From the NCBI GenBank assembly GCA_945865855.1, contig CAMBES010000002.1, positions 1 to 28,241 on the forward strand: DNA of 28,241 nt, written 5' to 3'. The first letter of the stretch is position 1, and each line of letters opens with the position of its first letter. The translations under genes and the position numbers were made by a program. The DNA comes from Rhizobium sp. Q54. Lineage in GTDB: Bacteria; Pseudomonadota; Alphaproteobacteria; Rickettsiales; UBA1997. Of this stretch, positions 8,169 through 15,958 are shown piece by piece. Below the pieces are notes generated by a model. It was not told the origin of the DNA. It did not search any database and was given only the letters and a program-made list of their open reading frames with translations.

Positions 8169-9908
8169 GTGCTCAACATTTACTCTTCTTTCAAAGAAAT
8201 TTTTTCTTCGGCTCTTACACAAATTGCCTTAGAACGCGCAATTTCAGTTTCCAAAAAAGATTACGAAAATTTTACTGTTGAGCCCGCAAAAGAAAAATCA
8301 CACGGCGATCTAGCCTGTAATGCCGCAATGGTTTTGAGTAAAAAATTTGCGATGAATCCGCGCGAATTGGCGCAAGAATTAATCAAAAAGATTTTTAGTG
8401 AAGATGTAGAGAAGTTTGAAATTGCTGGCCCAGGATTTATTAATATTTCTTTGAAACCACAAATTTTTTACCGCTTAGTTGAACAGCTTCTCACCGAAGA
8501 AAACTTTGAATTCCCAAATCTTGGCCGAGATGAAAATGGCGTGGGCGAAAAAATAAATTTAGAATATGCCTCACCAAATCCAACTGGCCCGATTCACGTT
8601 GGTCACACACGGGGCGCAATTTACGGCGACGTGCTTGCAACTCTTTTACAGAAAACAGGCTACGATGTTTTGAAAGAATATTACATTAATGATGCCGGTG
8701 CGCAGATTAATAATTTAATCAAGTCAGCTCATGTGCGTTATCGCCAAGTTCTTGGCGAAAAAGTTGAAATTAGCGAAGGTCTTTACCCGGGCGAATATTT
8801 GATTCCGATTGGTGTTTCACTCAAAGAAAAATTCGGAGAAAATTTAGCAGAAAATTCTCTAGAAATGCGCGAATTTGTTGTTGATTCAATGATCGAGCTA
8901 ATCAAGCGAGACCTACTAGCTCTAGGCATCAAACATGATAGCTACTTCTCCGAAAAAAAAGAACTGCACGACAAAAATAAAATTGAATCAGCGATTCAAA
9001 TTCTGCGCGACAAGGGCTTGATTTTCGAAGGCAAGCTTGAGGCGCCAAAAACTGAAAAGGGCGTAGGAGCTTTACCAGAAGGCTACGAAGACAATGAGCA
9101 AACTCTTTTTCGCTCAACAGATTTCGGCGATGATCAAGATCGTGTTGTCAAAAAATCCGACGGAACCCCAACTTATTTAGCCGGAGATATCGCTTACTCT
9201 CTCAGCAAATTTGAGCGCGGTGCAAAAAAATTTATCATGCCATTAGGCTGCGACCACGCTGGTTACGTCAAGCGTTTGAGTGCGGTAGTGAGTGCGATTT
9301 CAAATGGTCAGGCACAAGTAAAAGTAATTCTCTGTCAAATGGTGAAATTCGTTAAAAATGGCGAGCCATTAAAAATGTCAAAACGCGCCGGAAATTTTAT
9401 TACCGCGCGCGAAGTAATCGACGAAGTCGGCGCTGACGTTTTGCGCTTCATCATGCTCACGCGTAAAAATGATGCGCCGCTTGATTTTGATTTAGCGAAG
9501 GTGATTGAGCAGTCGAAAGACAATCCAATTTTTTACGTACAATATGCGCATGCGCGCTGTTGTTCTGTGCTTCGCCAGGCTCCAGCAGTAAGTGGTAAAT
9601 GGTCGGTATTAAGTGAGTTGAAAGATGAATCTGAAATCGAACTAATTAAAAAAATTGCCAATTTTTCGCGCGTGATTGAAATGGCGGTAACTCATTTTGA
9701 GCCGCACCGTATTGCATTTTACTTGCAAGAATTGGCGGCCGAATTCCACTCTTTGTGGAATAAGGGAATGGAAAATCCTGGCCTAAAATTTATTATTTCT
9801 GACAAGCCAGAACTAACTCAAGCCAGGCTAGGACTGGTTATGGCAACAAGAAAAATAATCGCCGAAGGTTTGAAAATTTTTAACATCAAGGCGCTGGAGG
9901 AGATGTAA
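8169..9908 (+). CDS. argS: Arginyl-tRNA synthetase
   Basis: A class I aminoacyl-tRNA synthetase charging tRNA-Arg in the cytosol. The 579-residue length matches bacterial ArgS. The N-terminal Add1 domain (1-110) is followed by the catalytic core with the HIGH-type motif HVGH (143-146) in ASPNPTGPIHVGHTRGA, and the KMSKS-type motif KMSKR at 402-406. The C-terminal DALR anticodon-binding domain holds the final 120 or so residues, ending RLGLVMATRKIIAEGLKIF. The start is GTG at 8169, giving MLNIYSSFKE, which fits the usual N-terminus; there is no closer ATG in frame and no Shine-Dalgarno. Its TAA is followed at once by the GTG of the SPOR protein, so the two are probably cotranscribed. Confidence 0.97.
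   Translation: MLNIYSSFKEIFSSALTQIALERAISVSKKDYENFTVEPAKEKSHGDLACNAAMVLSKKFAMNPRELAQELIKKIFSEDVEKFEIAGPGFINISLKPQIFYRLVEQLLTEENFEFPNLGRDENGVGEKINLEYASPNPTGPIHVGHTRGAIYGDVLATLLQKTGYDVLKEYYINDAGAQINNLIKSAHVRYRQVLGEKVEISEGLYPGEYLIPIGVSLKEKFGENLAENSLEMREFVVDSMIELIKRDLLALGIKHDSYFSEKKELHDKNKIESAIQILRDKGLIFEGKLEAPKTEKGVGALPEGYEDNEQTLFRSTDFGDDQDRVVKKSDGTPTYLAGDIAYSLSKFERGAKKFIMPLGCDHAGYVKRLSAVVSAISNGQAQVKVILCQMVKFVKNGEPLKMSKRAGNFITAREVIDEVGADVLRFIMLTRKNDAPLDFDLAKVIEQSKDNPIFYVQYAHARCCSVLRQAPAVSGKWSVLSELKDESEIELIKKIANFSRVIEMAVTHFEPHRIAFYLQELAAEFHSLWNKGMENPGLKFIISDKPELTQARLGLVMATRKIIAEGLKIFNIKALEEM
9896..9902 (+). promoter_or_regulatory. Strong Shine-Dalgarno for the SPOR gene
   Basis: GGAGGAG lies inside the last codons of argS, 6 nt before the GTG at 9909. 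It decides this non-ATG start and contrasts with most other genes here, which lack any visible Shine-Dalgarno. Confidence 0.75.
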
Positions 9909-10625
9909 GTGGAAGATTTCGGTTACCAAAAAACTTCAGATAAACAGGCGCTTCCAGGCGCAGCGAAGGGTGCTCTACTTGCTCTCGCTACTTTATTTTC
10001 ACTGGCGATTTTCGTCTACATTACGGTCAGCGCTTATTATTTTGTTCATCAAGATAAGGATGCAGATATTGAAACTATCAAGTCGCCAGAAGGGCCGATC
10101 AAGGTTACGCAAGAAGAAAAAAATGAAGGAATTCAAGTCGATCACGCAATTTACGAAGATATTTTTGGCAACAAACAAGCGGCAGCTAAACGCAAAAATG
10201 TGAAGATTCGCGCCCATCCTGAACCCGCTCTGCCACCAGTAAAAGAGGCTACCCCAAAAGTAAAAGAAGAGCAGAAAATCGTCGTTTATTCAGCAGAGAA
10301 AAAAGAAAAAGAAGTAGAAAGGCGCGACAATACCGCGCCAGCGCCAAAGCCGAAATCTGGCGGTAAAAAAATAGTGAGAGTGCAAATCGCCGCAATGTCT
10401 TCACGCGATGCGGCGAGTGAACATTGGCAGAAGTTCAGCGGACGTTATTCTTCAATTTTTTCTGACCTAAAACCATTCATTGAAAAAGTTGATTTAGGTA
10501 AGAGGGGAATTTTTTTTCGATTACAGGTTGGGAATTTTCCGAGCCAAATCGAGGCTGAAAAATTTTGTAGTCAGTACGTTATTCAGACTAGAAAAAATAG
10601 CGCAGACTGCATTGTTGTTGAGTAA
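9909..10625 (+). CDS. SPOR-domain membrane protein
   Basis: A 238-residue bitopic inner-membrane protein. Residues 1-18 are cytosolic, about 20-45 form one transmembrane helix (GALLALATLFSLAIFVYITV), about 50-150 are a charged, proline-rich periplasmic linker, and 155-238 form a SPOR domain (RVQIAAMSSRDAASEHW through FRLQVGNFPSQIEAEKFC). SPOR domains bind denuded glycan at the division septum, so a role in division or wall remodelling is likely; it may be a functional counterpart of FtsN, but that is inference. Pairing of a SPOR gene with argS is common in alphaproteobacteria. The start is GTG directly after the argS stop, supported by GGAGGAG 6 nt upstream. Cys residues in the SPOR domain (C202, C215) could form a disulfide. 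Confidence 0.9.
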   Translation: MEDFGYQKTSDKQALPGAAKGALLALATLFSLAIFVYITVSAYYFVHQDKDADIETIKSPEGPIKVTQEEKNEGIQVDHAIYEDIFGNKQAAAKRKNVKIRAHPEPALPPVKEATPKVKEEQKIVVYSAEKKEKEVERRDNTAPAPKPKSGGKKIVRVQIAAMSSRDAASEHWQKFSGRYSSIFSDLKPFIEKVDLGKRGIFFRLQVGNFPSQIEAEKFCSQYVIQTRKNSADCIVVE

Positions 10626-10630
10626 AACCT

Positions 10631-10655
10631 AATTTTGAGCACCGTGCTCAAAATT
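10631..10655. terminator. Candidate bidirectional terminator hairpin
   Basis: AATTTTGAGCAC and GTGCTCAAAATT form a 12-bp perfect inverted repeat around a single C (in practice a 10-bp stem with a 5-nt loop). It sits 5 bp after the SPOR stop, in the gap between convergent genes, where a shared terminator is expected. No long T tract follows on either strand, so efficiency is uncertain. A second, weaker hairpin with a bulged 8-bp stem lies at 10670-10693. Confidence 0.5.
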
Positions 10656-10753
10656 CAGATTAACATTAAAATACTCGACCAGCGCGAGTTATTAAATTTC
10701 TTAATTGCGAGAAGCGAAAGTAAAGGGGCGATCAATGGGGAAGTTTACTTAGC

Positions 10754-10999
10754 TTAGATTTTGTGAAATTCTTTAATGCTTCTAACTATGCTGATGTAGT
10801 GCTTGGGCAGTTCTGATTTTTCTAAAATCCAGTCGTAAATTTTTACGTCATCCTCTTCTAGGAATTTTCCGAAGAGTTCTAGGTCATTGATTTTACCTAG
10901 CTCAGATTTGGCGTACTCTCCAACTAAAAAATCAGTTTCTTTACAGCCGCGGTGAACTGAGCGATAGAGTAATTGTTTGATTAAGTTCTCGTTACTCAT
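10754..10999 (-). CDS. sdhE: FAD assembly factor SdhE (Sdh5/YgfY family)
   Basis: A small 81-residue helical protein of the SdhE family, which promotes covalent attachment of FAD to the flavoprotein subunit of succinate dehydrogenase. The diagnostic segment is YRSVHRGCKETD (12-23), matching the family RGxxE motif with R17, G18 and E21 conserved, followed by the usual acidic LELFGKFLEEDDVKIYDWI stretch. It overlaps the 3' end of the HIT gene by 8 bp and is presumably translated from the same message. No sdh gene is in the window. Length and motif fit well. Confidence 0.9.
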   Translation of the reverse strand: MSNENLIKQLLYRSVHRGCKETDFLVGEYAKSELGKINDLELFGKFLEEDDVKIYDWILEKSELPKHYISIVRSIKEFHKI

Positions 11000-11399
11000 T
11001 TGGTAAAAGTGATTTTAGTTTTTGAATCAAAGCTTCTGCTTCTTTTGTTGCGTAAGGCTTTGCCGGCGCATTTCCCCAAACTGGTTTTGGAAAAGTTGCG
11101 TCATTTTTTTTGCGGCCAATAACGTGAATGTGAAGTTGCGAGACCACATTTCCGAGGGCGGCAATATTTATTTTTTCAGCGTTAAATTCTTTTTTCAAAA
11201 TCTTGGCGACGGAATTTATTTCCTGCAAAACTTGAGTTTGTTCGGTAAAAGACAAATCGGTAAGCTCAATTAAATCAGGTTTTCTTGGCACTAAAATTAG
11301 CCAGAGATAATTCGCGTCATTCATCAAGAGCGCGGAAGAAAGGGGCAGGTCACAAATAAAATGAGTGTCAGACTTTAATTGCGAATGAAGTGTGAACAT
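10992..11399 (-). CDS. HIT-domain nucleotide hydrolase/transferase family protein
   Basis: A 135-residue protein of the histidine triad superfamily. The C-terminal part has QLHIHVIGRKKND, where the two active-site histidines are kept and the first histidine of the usual HxHxH is glutamine, followed by FPKPVWG. This form (QLHxHV ... D ... P.PVWG) is known to me as typical of an alphaproteobacterial HIT subgroup, so the glutamine is probably not a defect. Likely substrates are nucleoside phosphoramidates or dinucleotides, but none can be assigned. The ATG is preceded by an AT-rich mirror-symmetric box rather than a Shine-Dalgarno. It overlaps sdhE by 8 bp and diverges from recN. Confidence 0.88.
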   Translation of the reverse strand: MFTLHSQLKSDTHFICDLPLSSALLMNDANYLWLILVPRKPDLIELTDLSFTEQTQVLQEINSVAKILKKEFNAEKINIAALGNVVSQLHIHVIGRKKNDATFPKPVWGNAPAKPYATKEAEALIQKLKSLLPNE

Positions 11400-11401
11400 T
11401 G

Positions 11402-11426
11402 ATTTAGATTTTAAATTTTAGATTTA
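11402..11426. repeat. 25-bp AT-rich mirror repeat in the HIT/recN divergent region
   Basis: The sequence reads the same forwards and backwards on one strand (mirror symmetry) from 11402 to 11426. Positions 11404-11424 match 8091-8111 at 19 of 21 bases. Both copies sit just upstream of the start codon of the minus-strand gene of a divergent pair, which hints at a shared promoter or leader element. Confidence 0.6.
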
Positions 11427-11438
11427 TCTCTGTTGACG

Positions 11439-13133
11439 ATGCTTATCTCTCTCTCAATTCACAATGTTGTTCTAATCGATAAAGCGGAAATCACTCTCTC
11501 ATCTGGTCTTTGCATTTTAAGTGGCGAGACAGGTTCTGGAAAGTCGATTTTGCTTGATGCTCTTGGCTTGGCCATTGGTTTTAGAGCTAATTTTCGCTTG
11601 ATTGGTTCAGACGAAAATAAAGCACAAGTTGCAGCAGAATTCGACATTTCACAAAATCAAATCTGCAAAAATTTTCTCAGTGAAAATGATTTGCTTGATG
11701 CTGAGAGCCCAGACCATTTAAGGATCCGTAGAGCAATTAACGAAAATTCAGTTAACAAGATTTTTGTGAATGACGTTGCGATTGGCGTGAATCTTTTGGC
11801 AAAAGTTGGTGAGACTCTGGTGGAGATTCACGGTCAGCATGATCAGCGCGGGCTCCTTAATCCAAGCGCTCACCTAAGTATTTTGGATGAGTTTTCTGGC
11901 AACGAAAATCTGCTAAAAATTCTCAAAAAAATTTACGAAAATTTACGCGAAGTTGAGAAGAAAATTTTTGAGATTGTAGCAAAAAAAGAAGCGGCGGAAA
12001 GAGAAAAAGATTATCTTAATCACGTGGTACAAGAGCTTGAATCTGCTAAACTTAAGGCAGATGAAGAAAGTGAATTAATTGCCAAAAAAGATTTTTTAAT
12101 CAGCAAGGAAAAGATTTTAAATTTCTCTAGTGATCTAAAATTACATTTGGTTGAGGCCAACTCACAGCTGATCTTGGCACAAAAAATTCTAATCAGAAAT
12201 CAACATTTTGGCGAAGATTTTGATGGCTTAAGTGAAAAAATTGACCGACAAAATGACGAGATAGATTCAGCAGTTTCGGCTATCCAAGACCTAGTCAGAA
12301 AAATTTCTGCTGACGAAAATAATCTCGATGAAATTGAGGAGAGGCTTTTTTTTATTCGTTCTCTGGCGAGAAAATTCAATGTTTCAATCGACTTGTTGCC
12401 GCAAATAATTCTCGACGCGCAAAAGAAATTAAAGCTACTTTCAAATGAAGAGGAGGCATCTTACGAGCTTGAGAATCAACGCTTAACGCTAAATAAAGAT
12501 TACAGAAAAATTGCCGAAGAACTTTCGCAGCGCCGAAAAAAATCAGCGAAAATTTTGTCAGAAAAAGTTGAGGCAGAGTTGAAGTTTTTAAAAATGGGTG
12601 AGGTGAAATTTTTAGTAGACGTAGCACCTGAAACTCTTCGAAAGACTCAAGGTGATGATTCTCACATTGAGCCTTTCGAGGTTTACTCTCCGACAGGCTA
12701 CGACCGCGTTCGCTTCATCGCCTCCCTCAATAAAAACTCCTTCGACGACATTTCTAAAATTGCTTCTGGGGGCGAACTTTCTCGCTTCATGCTTGCGCTC
12801 AAAGTTGCGCTACTTGATGTAAAATCAGTGCCGACAATGATCTTTGATGAAATTGATTCTGGAATTGGTGGAAGCACAGCTGACGCGGTAGGAAAACGCC
12901 TAAAAGCTCTTTCAGAAAAATTACAAATTCTAGTGGTGACGCATCAGCCGCAAATTGCTGCCAAGGCGAATACTCACTTCAAGATCAGTAAAATTATTTC
13001 TGACAATAAAGCAAAAACCAAAATTAAAAAGCTCGACAAACAAGATCGTGAACAAGAAATTGCGCGCATGTTATCTGGCGAAGAAATCAGCGTGGAAGCG
13101 GTTTTGGCGGCTAAAAATTTAATCGAAAGTTAA
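11439..13133 (+). CDS. recN: DNA repair protein RecN
   Basis: An SMC-like ATPase acting early in double-strand-break repair. From the ATG at 11439 the protein has 564 residues, beginning MLISLSIHNVVLIDKAEI as usual for RecN; a TTG six bases earlier is less likely. Walker A is GETGSGKS (29-36), the conserved GQHDQRGLL follows near 133, a coiled coil spans roughly 165-380, and the C-terminal head has ASGGELSRFM and Walker B PTMIFDEIDSGIGG. Residues 398-415 (ETLRKTQGDDSHIEPFEV) are extra compared with the E. coli protein between the coiled coil and the head, and are coded by an imperfect DNA palindrome. The stop overlaps the virD4 ATG by 1 bp (TAATG). Confidence 0.96.
   Translation: MLISLSIHNVVLIDKAEITLSSGLCILSGETGSGKSILLDALGLAIGFRANFRLIGSDENKAQVAAEFDISQNQICKNFLSENDLLDAESPDHLRIRRAINENSVNKIFVNDVAIGVNLLAKVGETLVEIHGQHDQRGLLNPSAHLSILDEFSGNENLLKILKKIYENLREVEKKIFEIVAKKEAAEREKDYLNHVVQELESAKLKADEESELIAKKDFLISKEKILNFSSDLKLHLVEANSQLILAQKILIRNQHFGEDFDGLSEKIDRQNDEIDSAVSAIQDLVRKISADENNLDEIEERLFFIRSLARKFNVSIDLLPQIILDAQKKLKLLSNEEEASYELENQRLTLNKDYRKIAEELSQRRKKSAKILSEKVEAELKFLKMGEVKFLVDVAPETLRKTQGDDSHIEPFEVYSPTGYDRVRFIASLNKNSFDDISKIASGGELSRFMLALKVALLDVKSVPTMIFDEIDSGIGGSTADAVGKRLKALSEKLQILVVTHQPQIAAKANTHFKISKIISDNKAKTKIKKLDKQDREQEIARMLSGEEISVEAVLAAKNLIES
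12631..12684. repeat. Palindromic element inserted in frame within recN
   Basis: The 54-bp stretch folds back on itself: AAAC, TCGAAAG, CTCAA and GTGA in the left half each meet their complement in the right half (GTTT, CTTTCGA, TTGAG, TCAC), with single mismatches between blocks and a small bulge. It codes about 18 residues absent from the E. coli RecN alignment. The left arm resembles the widely seen TTCGAAAGACTCAGGGTGA dispersed repeat. Structure seen directly; mobile origin is inference by analogy with rickettsial palindromic elements. Confidence 0.65.
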
Positions 13134-14962
13134 TGTCCACAACAAGCGACAATCCAGCGATACGACATCTACGAAACTTTGTGATCATCAGTTTTTTGAT
13201 CTTCTTCGTTTTCGCTGCTTGTTTTTACATCACCGGAACTCTCGTTATTTTTACCGTTACCGGCAAGTGGGATCTCATTAAATCCTACCTTAATCTGCCC
13301 CTTCTTAAGCAGTTTATTTACATCTACGATACCCTCGGCGCTTATTGGAAATTTTATTTTAATAACGCTTCGAAGATCACATCTACAAGCTATAACGGCT
13401 TTGTGTGGAAATTATGGGTCACTACAATTTTACCTTACCTCATTCTTCTTGGTTTGGGTTGGACATTTCGCGCACCAATAATTGATTGGCGCCCTTTTAA
13501 GGCCGCGGAATCGATTCACGGAAATGCGCATTGGGCGACTAAAAATGAAATAAAAAAGATGGGAATGCGCGCCAAGCATGGTGTCTTGATGGGCAAAATT
13601 TCGGGTAAATTTTTGATTGCCGATGGCTTCCAACACATCCTTCTTTTTGCTCCGACTGGTTCGGGTAAAGGTGTGGGTTTCGTAATTCCGAATCTTTTGT
13701 TTTGGGAGCAGTCGGTTATTGTGCATGACATCAAACTGGAAAACTACGAACTAACCTCTGGCTGGCGTCGTAAGCATCTAAAGCAGAAAGTGGTTTTGTG
13801 GAATCCGGCAGATCCCGACGGAATTTCGCATTGCTATAACCCGATGGATTGGATTAGTAACAAACCCGGTCAGATGGTTGATGACGTACAAAAAATCTGT
13901 AATTTTCTTTTGCCAGAACAAGAATTTTGGCAGAACGAAGCGCGCGCTTTATTGACGGGAATTATGCTTTACCTAGTTGCTGCTGAAGACAAGCCGGCAA
14001 GTCTTGGCGAGGTGGTGAGAACGCTGAGAAATGATGACGTGGTTTACAATCTTGCTGTTATTCTCGACACGATGGGCAAAAAAATTCACCCGGTTTCTTA
14101 CATGAATATCGCTTCTTATTTGCAGAAGCCAGACAAGGAGCGTGGCTCAGTAACATCCACAGCCAACTCATCTCTCGAATTATGGTCGAATCCTTTGATC
14201 GATACTACAACCGCGACTTCGGATTTTAATTTACACGAGTTTAAACTTTCCCCACATACTTGTTACGTTGGCTTAACACCAGACAACATCACGCGTCTTA
14301 AGCCTTTAGTAAGCATGTTTTATCAGCAATGTGCGGCATTTTTTACTGCTCACACTCCGCGTCCTAATGAGAAATTTGGCGTTCTAATGCTGATGGATGA
14401 ATTCCCAACCCTAGGAAAGCTAGAGCAGTTTCAAGCCGGTATTGCCTACTTCCGTGGATATAGAGTTCGTTTGTTTTTAATTATTCAAGATACCGAGCAG
14501 CTCAAAGGAATTTATGAAGAAAGTGGAATGAACTCATTCCTTTCAAACTCAACTTACCGAATAACTTTCGCCGCGAATAACATGGAAACAGCGAATTTAA
14601 TTTCACAACTTCTGGGCAATAAAACTGCGACACAGGTTTCTTACAACAAGCCAAAATATCTTGATCTTAATCCAGGCGCACGTTCGTTAAACGTTTCAGA
14701 TGTTCAGCGCGCACTACTTTTGCCGCAGGAAGTTATTCAAATGCCTCGTGAAGATCAGATTATTTTGATTGAATCTCAGCCACCAATTCGTGCGAAAAAG
14801 ATTCTTTATTTCAAAGAAAGAATCTTCAACAAGAGGCTTTTGAAAAAAACTAAAATTCCAGTGCAAGCGCCATACATGCCTGATCGTGGCAAGTCAAAGA
14901 AAGAAAAAGAAGAGGAAGAAAAAGCAAAAACAGAAGGTTCAATCGAAGGAGAAAAAGCGTGA
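13133..14962 (+). CDS. virD4: Type IV secretion coupling protein VirD4
   Basis: A 609-residue inner-membrane ATPase that recruits substrates to a VirB-type secretion channel. Two or more transmembrane helices lie in the first 112 residues (about 15-42 and 93-111), followed by the soluble motor domain with Walker A APTGSGKG (173-180) and Walker B LMLMDEFP (418-425, D422 and E423). Conserved family stretches include HDIKLENYELTSGWR and RLFLIIQDTEQLK. The C-terminus (587-609) is a short charged tail rich in Lys and Glu. It is close in type to the Rickettsiales homologue RvhD4. It overlaps recN by 1 bp and aroE by 4 bp, so it is translated within a housekeeping operon. No other secretion gene is in the window. 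Confidence 0.95.
   Translation: MSTTSDNPAIRHLRNFVIISFLIFFVFAACFYITGTLVIFTVTGKWDLIKSYLNLPLLKQFIYIYDTLGAYWKFYFNNASKITSTSYNGFVWKLWVTTILPYLILLGLGWTFRAPIIDWRPFKAAESIHGNAHWATKNEIKKMGMRAKHGVLMGKISGKFLIADGFQHILLFAPTGSGKGVGFVIPNLLFWEQSVIVHDIKLENYELTSGWRRKHLKQKVVLWNPADPDGISHCYNPMDWISNKPGQMVDDVQKICNFLLPEQEFWQNEARALLTGIMLYLVAAEDKPASLGEVVRTLRNDDVVYNLAVILDTMGKKIHPVSYMNIASYLQKPDKERGSVTSTANSSLELWSNPLIDTTTATSDFNLHEFKLSPHTCYVGLTPDNITRLKPLVSMFYQQCAAFFTAHTPRPNEKFGVLMLMDEFPTLGKLEQFQAGIAYFRGYRVRLFLIIQDTEQLKGIYEESGMNSFLSNSTYRITFAANNMETANLISQLLGNKTATQVSYNKPKYLDLNPGARSLNVSDVQRALLLPQEVIQMPREDQIILIESQPPIRAKKILYFKERIFNKRLLKKTKIPVQAPYMPDRGKSKKEKEEEEKAKTEGSIEGEKA
14946..14951 (+). promoter_or_regulatory. Shine-Dalgarno of aroE within virD4
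   Basis: AAGGAG lies 7 nt before the GTG at 14959, inside the last virD4 codons. It supports the GTG start and reinitiation at the GTGA overlap. Confidence 0.7.
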
Positions 14963-15753
14963 TTAAAGCTGCAGTAATCGGCGATCCAATTTCGCATTCA
15001 CTCTCGCCAAAAATTCACAATTTTTTTTTACAACAACTTGGAATTGAAGGAAGTTACGAAGCGATTCGTGTGCAAAAAGATGAATTGCGTGAAGCGGTGC
15101 AAAAGCTGGTAAATCAAGGCTTTGCAGGTTTTAACGTTACTCTGCCTCACAAGGAAAAAATTTTTGAAATTTGTGACGAGATTGACGAAACTGCGCAACT
15201 AACTGGCGCGGTAAATACCGTTGTGATTACTGCGGAAAAAAAATTGCGTGGGTTTAATTCAGATGTTTTTGGGTTCTTACAAAATCTAAAAAATTCGCAG
15301 CCAGATTTTGATTTACGTGGAAAAAATATTTTTGTTATCGGTGCTGGCGGAGCTGCGCGGGCTGTGGTTTACGGACTTTTAAAATCTAGCGTGAAAAAAA
15401 TTTATTTAACCAATCGCACTGAAAAAAAATTCACCGATGTTGAATTTTTAAACAGAGAAAATTTTGAAAAAAAACTCGATGAATGTGATTTGCTCGTGAA
15501 CACAACTTCGCTTGGTATGCTTGGGAAAGATACTTTGAGGGCTGATCTGAAAAATTTAAAACATTCTGCGATCGTCTACGACATCGTCTACAATCCACTC
15601 AAGACTGAGTTATTGAAATCCGCTGAAATCCGCGGGAATCAAATTGTGACTGGAATTGGAATGCTTGTCGAGCAAGCGCTGGTAGGTTTTGAGGAGTGGT
15701 TTGGAAAAAGGCCAGAGCCGAGTGAGGATTTAATGAAATGCTTAATTAGTTAA
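14959..15753 (+). CDS. aroE: Shikimate 5-dehydrogenase
   Basis: AroE reduces 3-dehydroshikimate to shikimate with NADPH in the chorismate pathway. The 264-residue length is normal. The N-terminus has the substrate site ISHSLSPKIHN (11-21) and NVTLPHKE with the catalytic lysine; TGAVNTVV and FNSDVFGF follow; the Rossmann part has GAGGAARAVVYGL and the NRTEKK phosphate-binding turn; GMLVEQALVGFEEWFG is the usual C-terminal helix. The start is a GTG overlapping the virD4 stop by 4 bp, with AAGGAG 7 nt upstream. Other aro genes are not in the window, so pathway completeness is unknown, but aroE is absent from Rickettsia and points to a less reduced genome. Confidence 0.95.
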   Translation: MIKAAVIGDPISHSLSPKIHNFFLQQLGIEGSYEAIRVQKDELREAVQKLVNQGFAGFNVTLPHKEKIFEICDEIDETAQLTGAVNTVVITAEKKLRGFNSDVFGFLQNLKNSQPDFDLRGKNIFVIGAGGAARAVVYGLLKSSVKKIYLTNRTEKKFTDVEFLNRENFEKKLDECDLLVNTTSLGMLGKDTLRADLKNLKHSAIVYDIVYNPLKTELLKSAEIRGNQIVTGIGMLVEQALVGFEEWFGKRPEPSEDLMKCLIS

Positions 15754-15793
15754 GAATCATCACTCTGAAGGCGAAGATCAGGGGGCTAAAAAA

Positions 15794-15958
15794 ATGATGC
15801 ATTACTTGAATCTCTCGCCTCGTTTCCTATTTAGAATCCTATTCAAAATCCTTTTCAAAAAAGATAAAAAATTTATCAATTGCTCTAGATCTCTAGAGCT
15901 AGAAAACAAATTCATCGCCTACGAACAATTCGATTCGAAACAAAGACGAATAACTTAA
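15794..15958 (+). CDS. Possible small basic protein, 54 codons
   Basis: An open frame from ATG ATG to TAA lies in the 226-bp gap between aroE and ftsH. It would code a 54-residue basic peptide starting MMHYLNLSPRFLFRILFKIL, with a hydrophobic/cationic first half containing an ILFK ILFK direct repeat (two 12-bp DNA units at 15835-15858, 11 of 12 identical), then a charged second half. A G-rich stretch (AGGGGG) precedes the ATG by about 9 nt. I recognise no family. The frame contains the palindrome at 15882-15899 and may be chance coding across repeat-rich spacer or upstream leader of ftsH. The rest of the gap holds no gene I can see. Confidence 0.25.
   Translation: MMHYLNLSPRFLFRILFKILFKKDKKFINCSRSLELENKFIAYEQFDSKQRRIT
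15882..15899. repeat. Palindrome GCTCTAGA/TCTAGAGC upstream of ftsH
   Basis: An 8-bp perfect inverted repeat with a 2-nt centre. It is followed by no T tract, so a terminator is doubtful. A second small palindrome (GATAAA-AAA-TTTATC) lies just upstream at 15863-15877, and TTCGA-T-TCGAA downstream at 15929-15939. These could be regulatory sites or decayed palindromic elements. Confidence 0.5.

Noticed and set aside
10644..10757. GTG-initiated 37-codon ORF in the SPOR-sdhE gap
   Set aside because: It starts inside a terminator-like palindrome, has no Shine-Dalgarno, overlaps the sdhE stop, and matches no family I know; chance open frame is the simplest reading.
10992..11399. HIT protein as an inactive relic because the first triad His is Gln
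   Set aside because: The catalytic histidines and the surrounding motif are intact, and the Gln form appears normal for an alphaproteobacterial subgroup.
11433..11438. TTG start for recN six bases upstream of the ATG
   Set aside because: The ATG at 11439 gives the canonical RecN N-terminus and needs no rare start codon.
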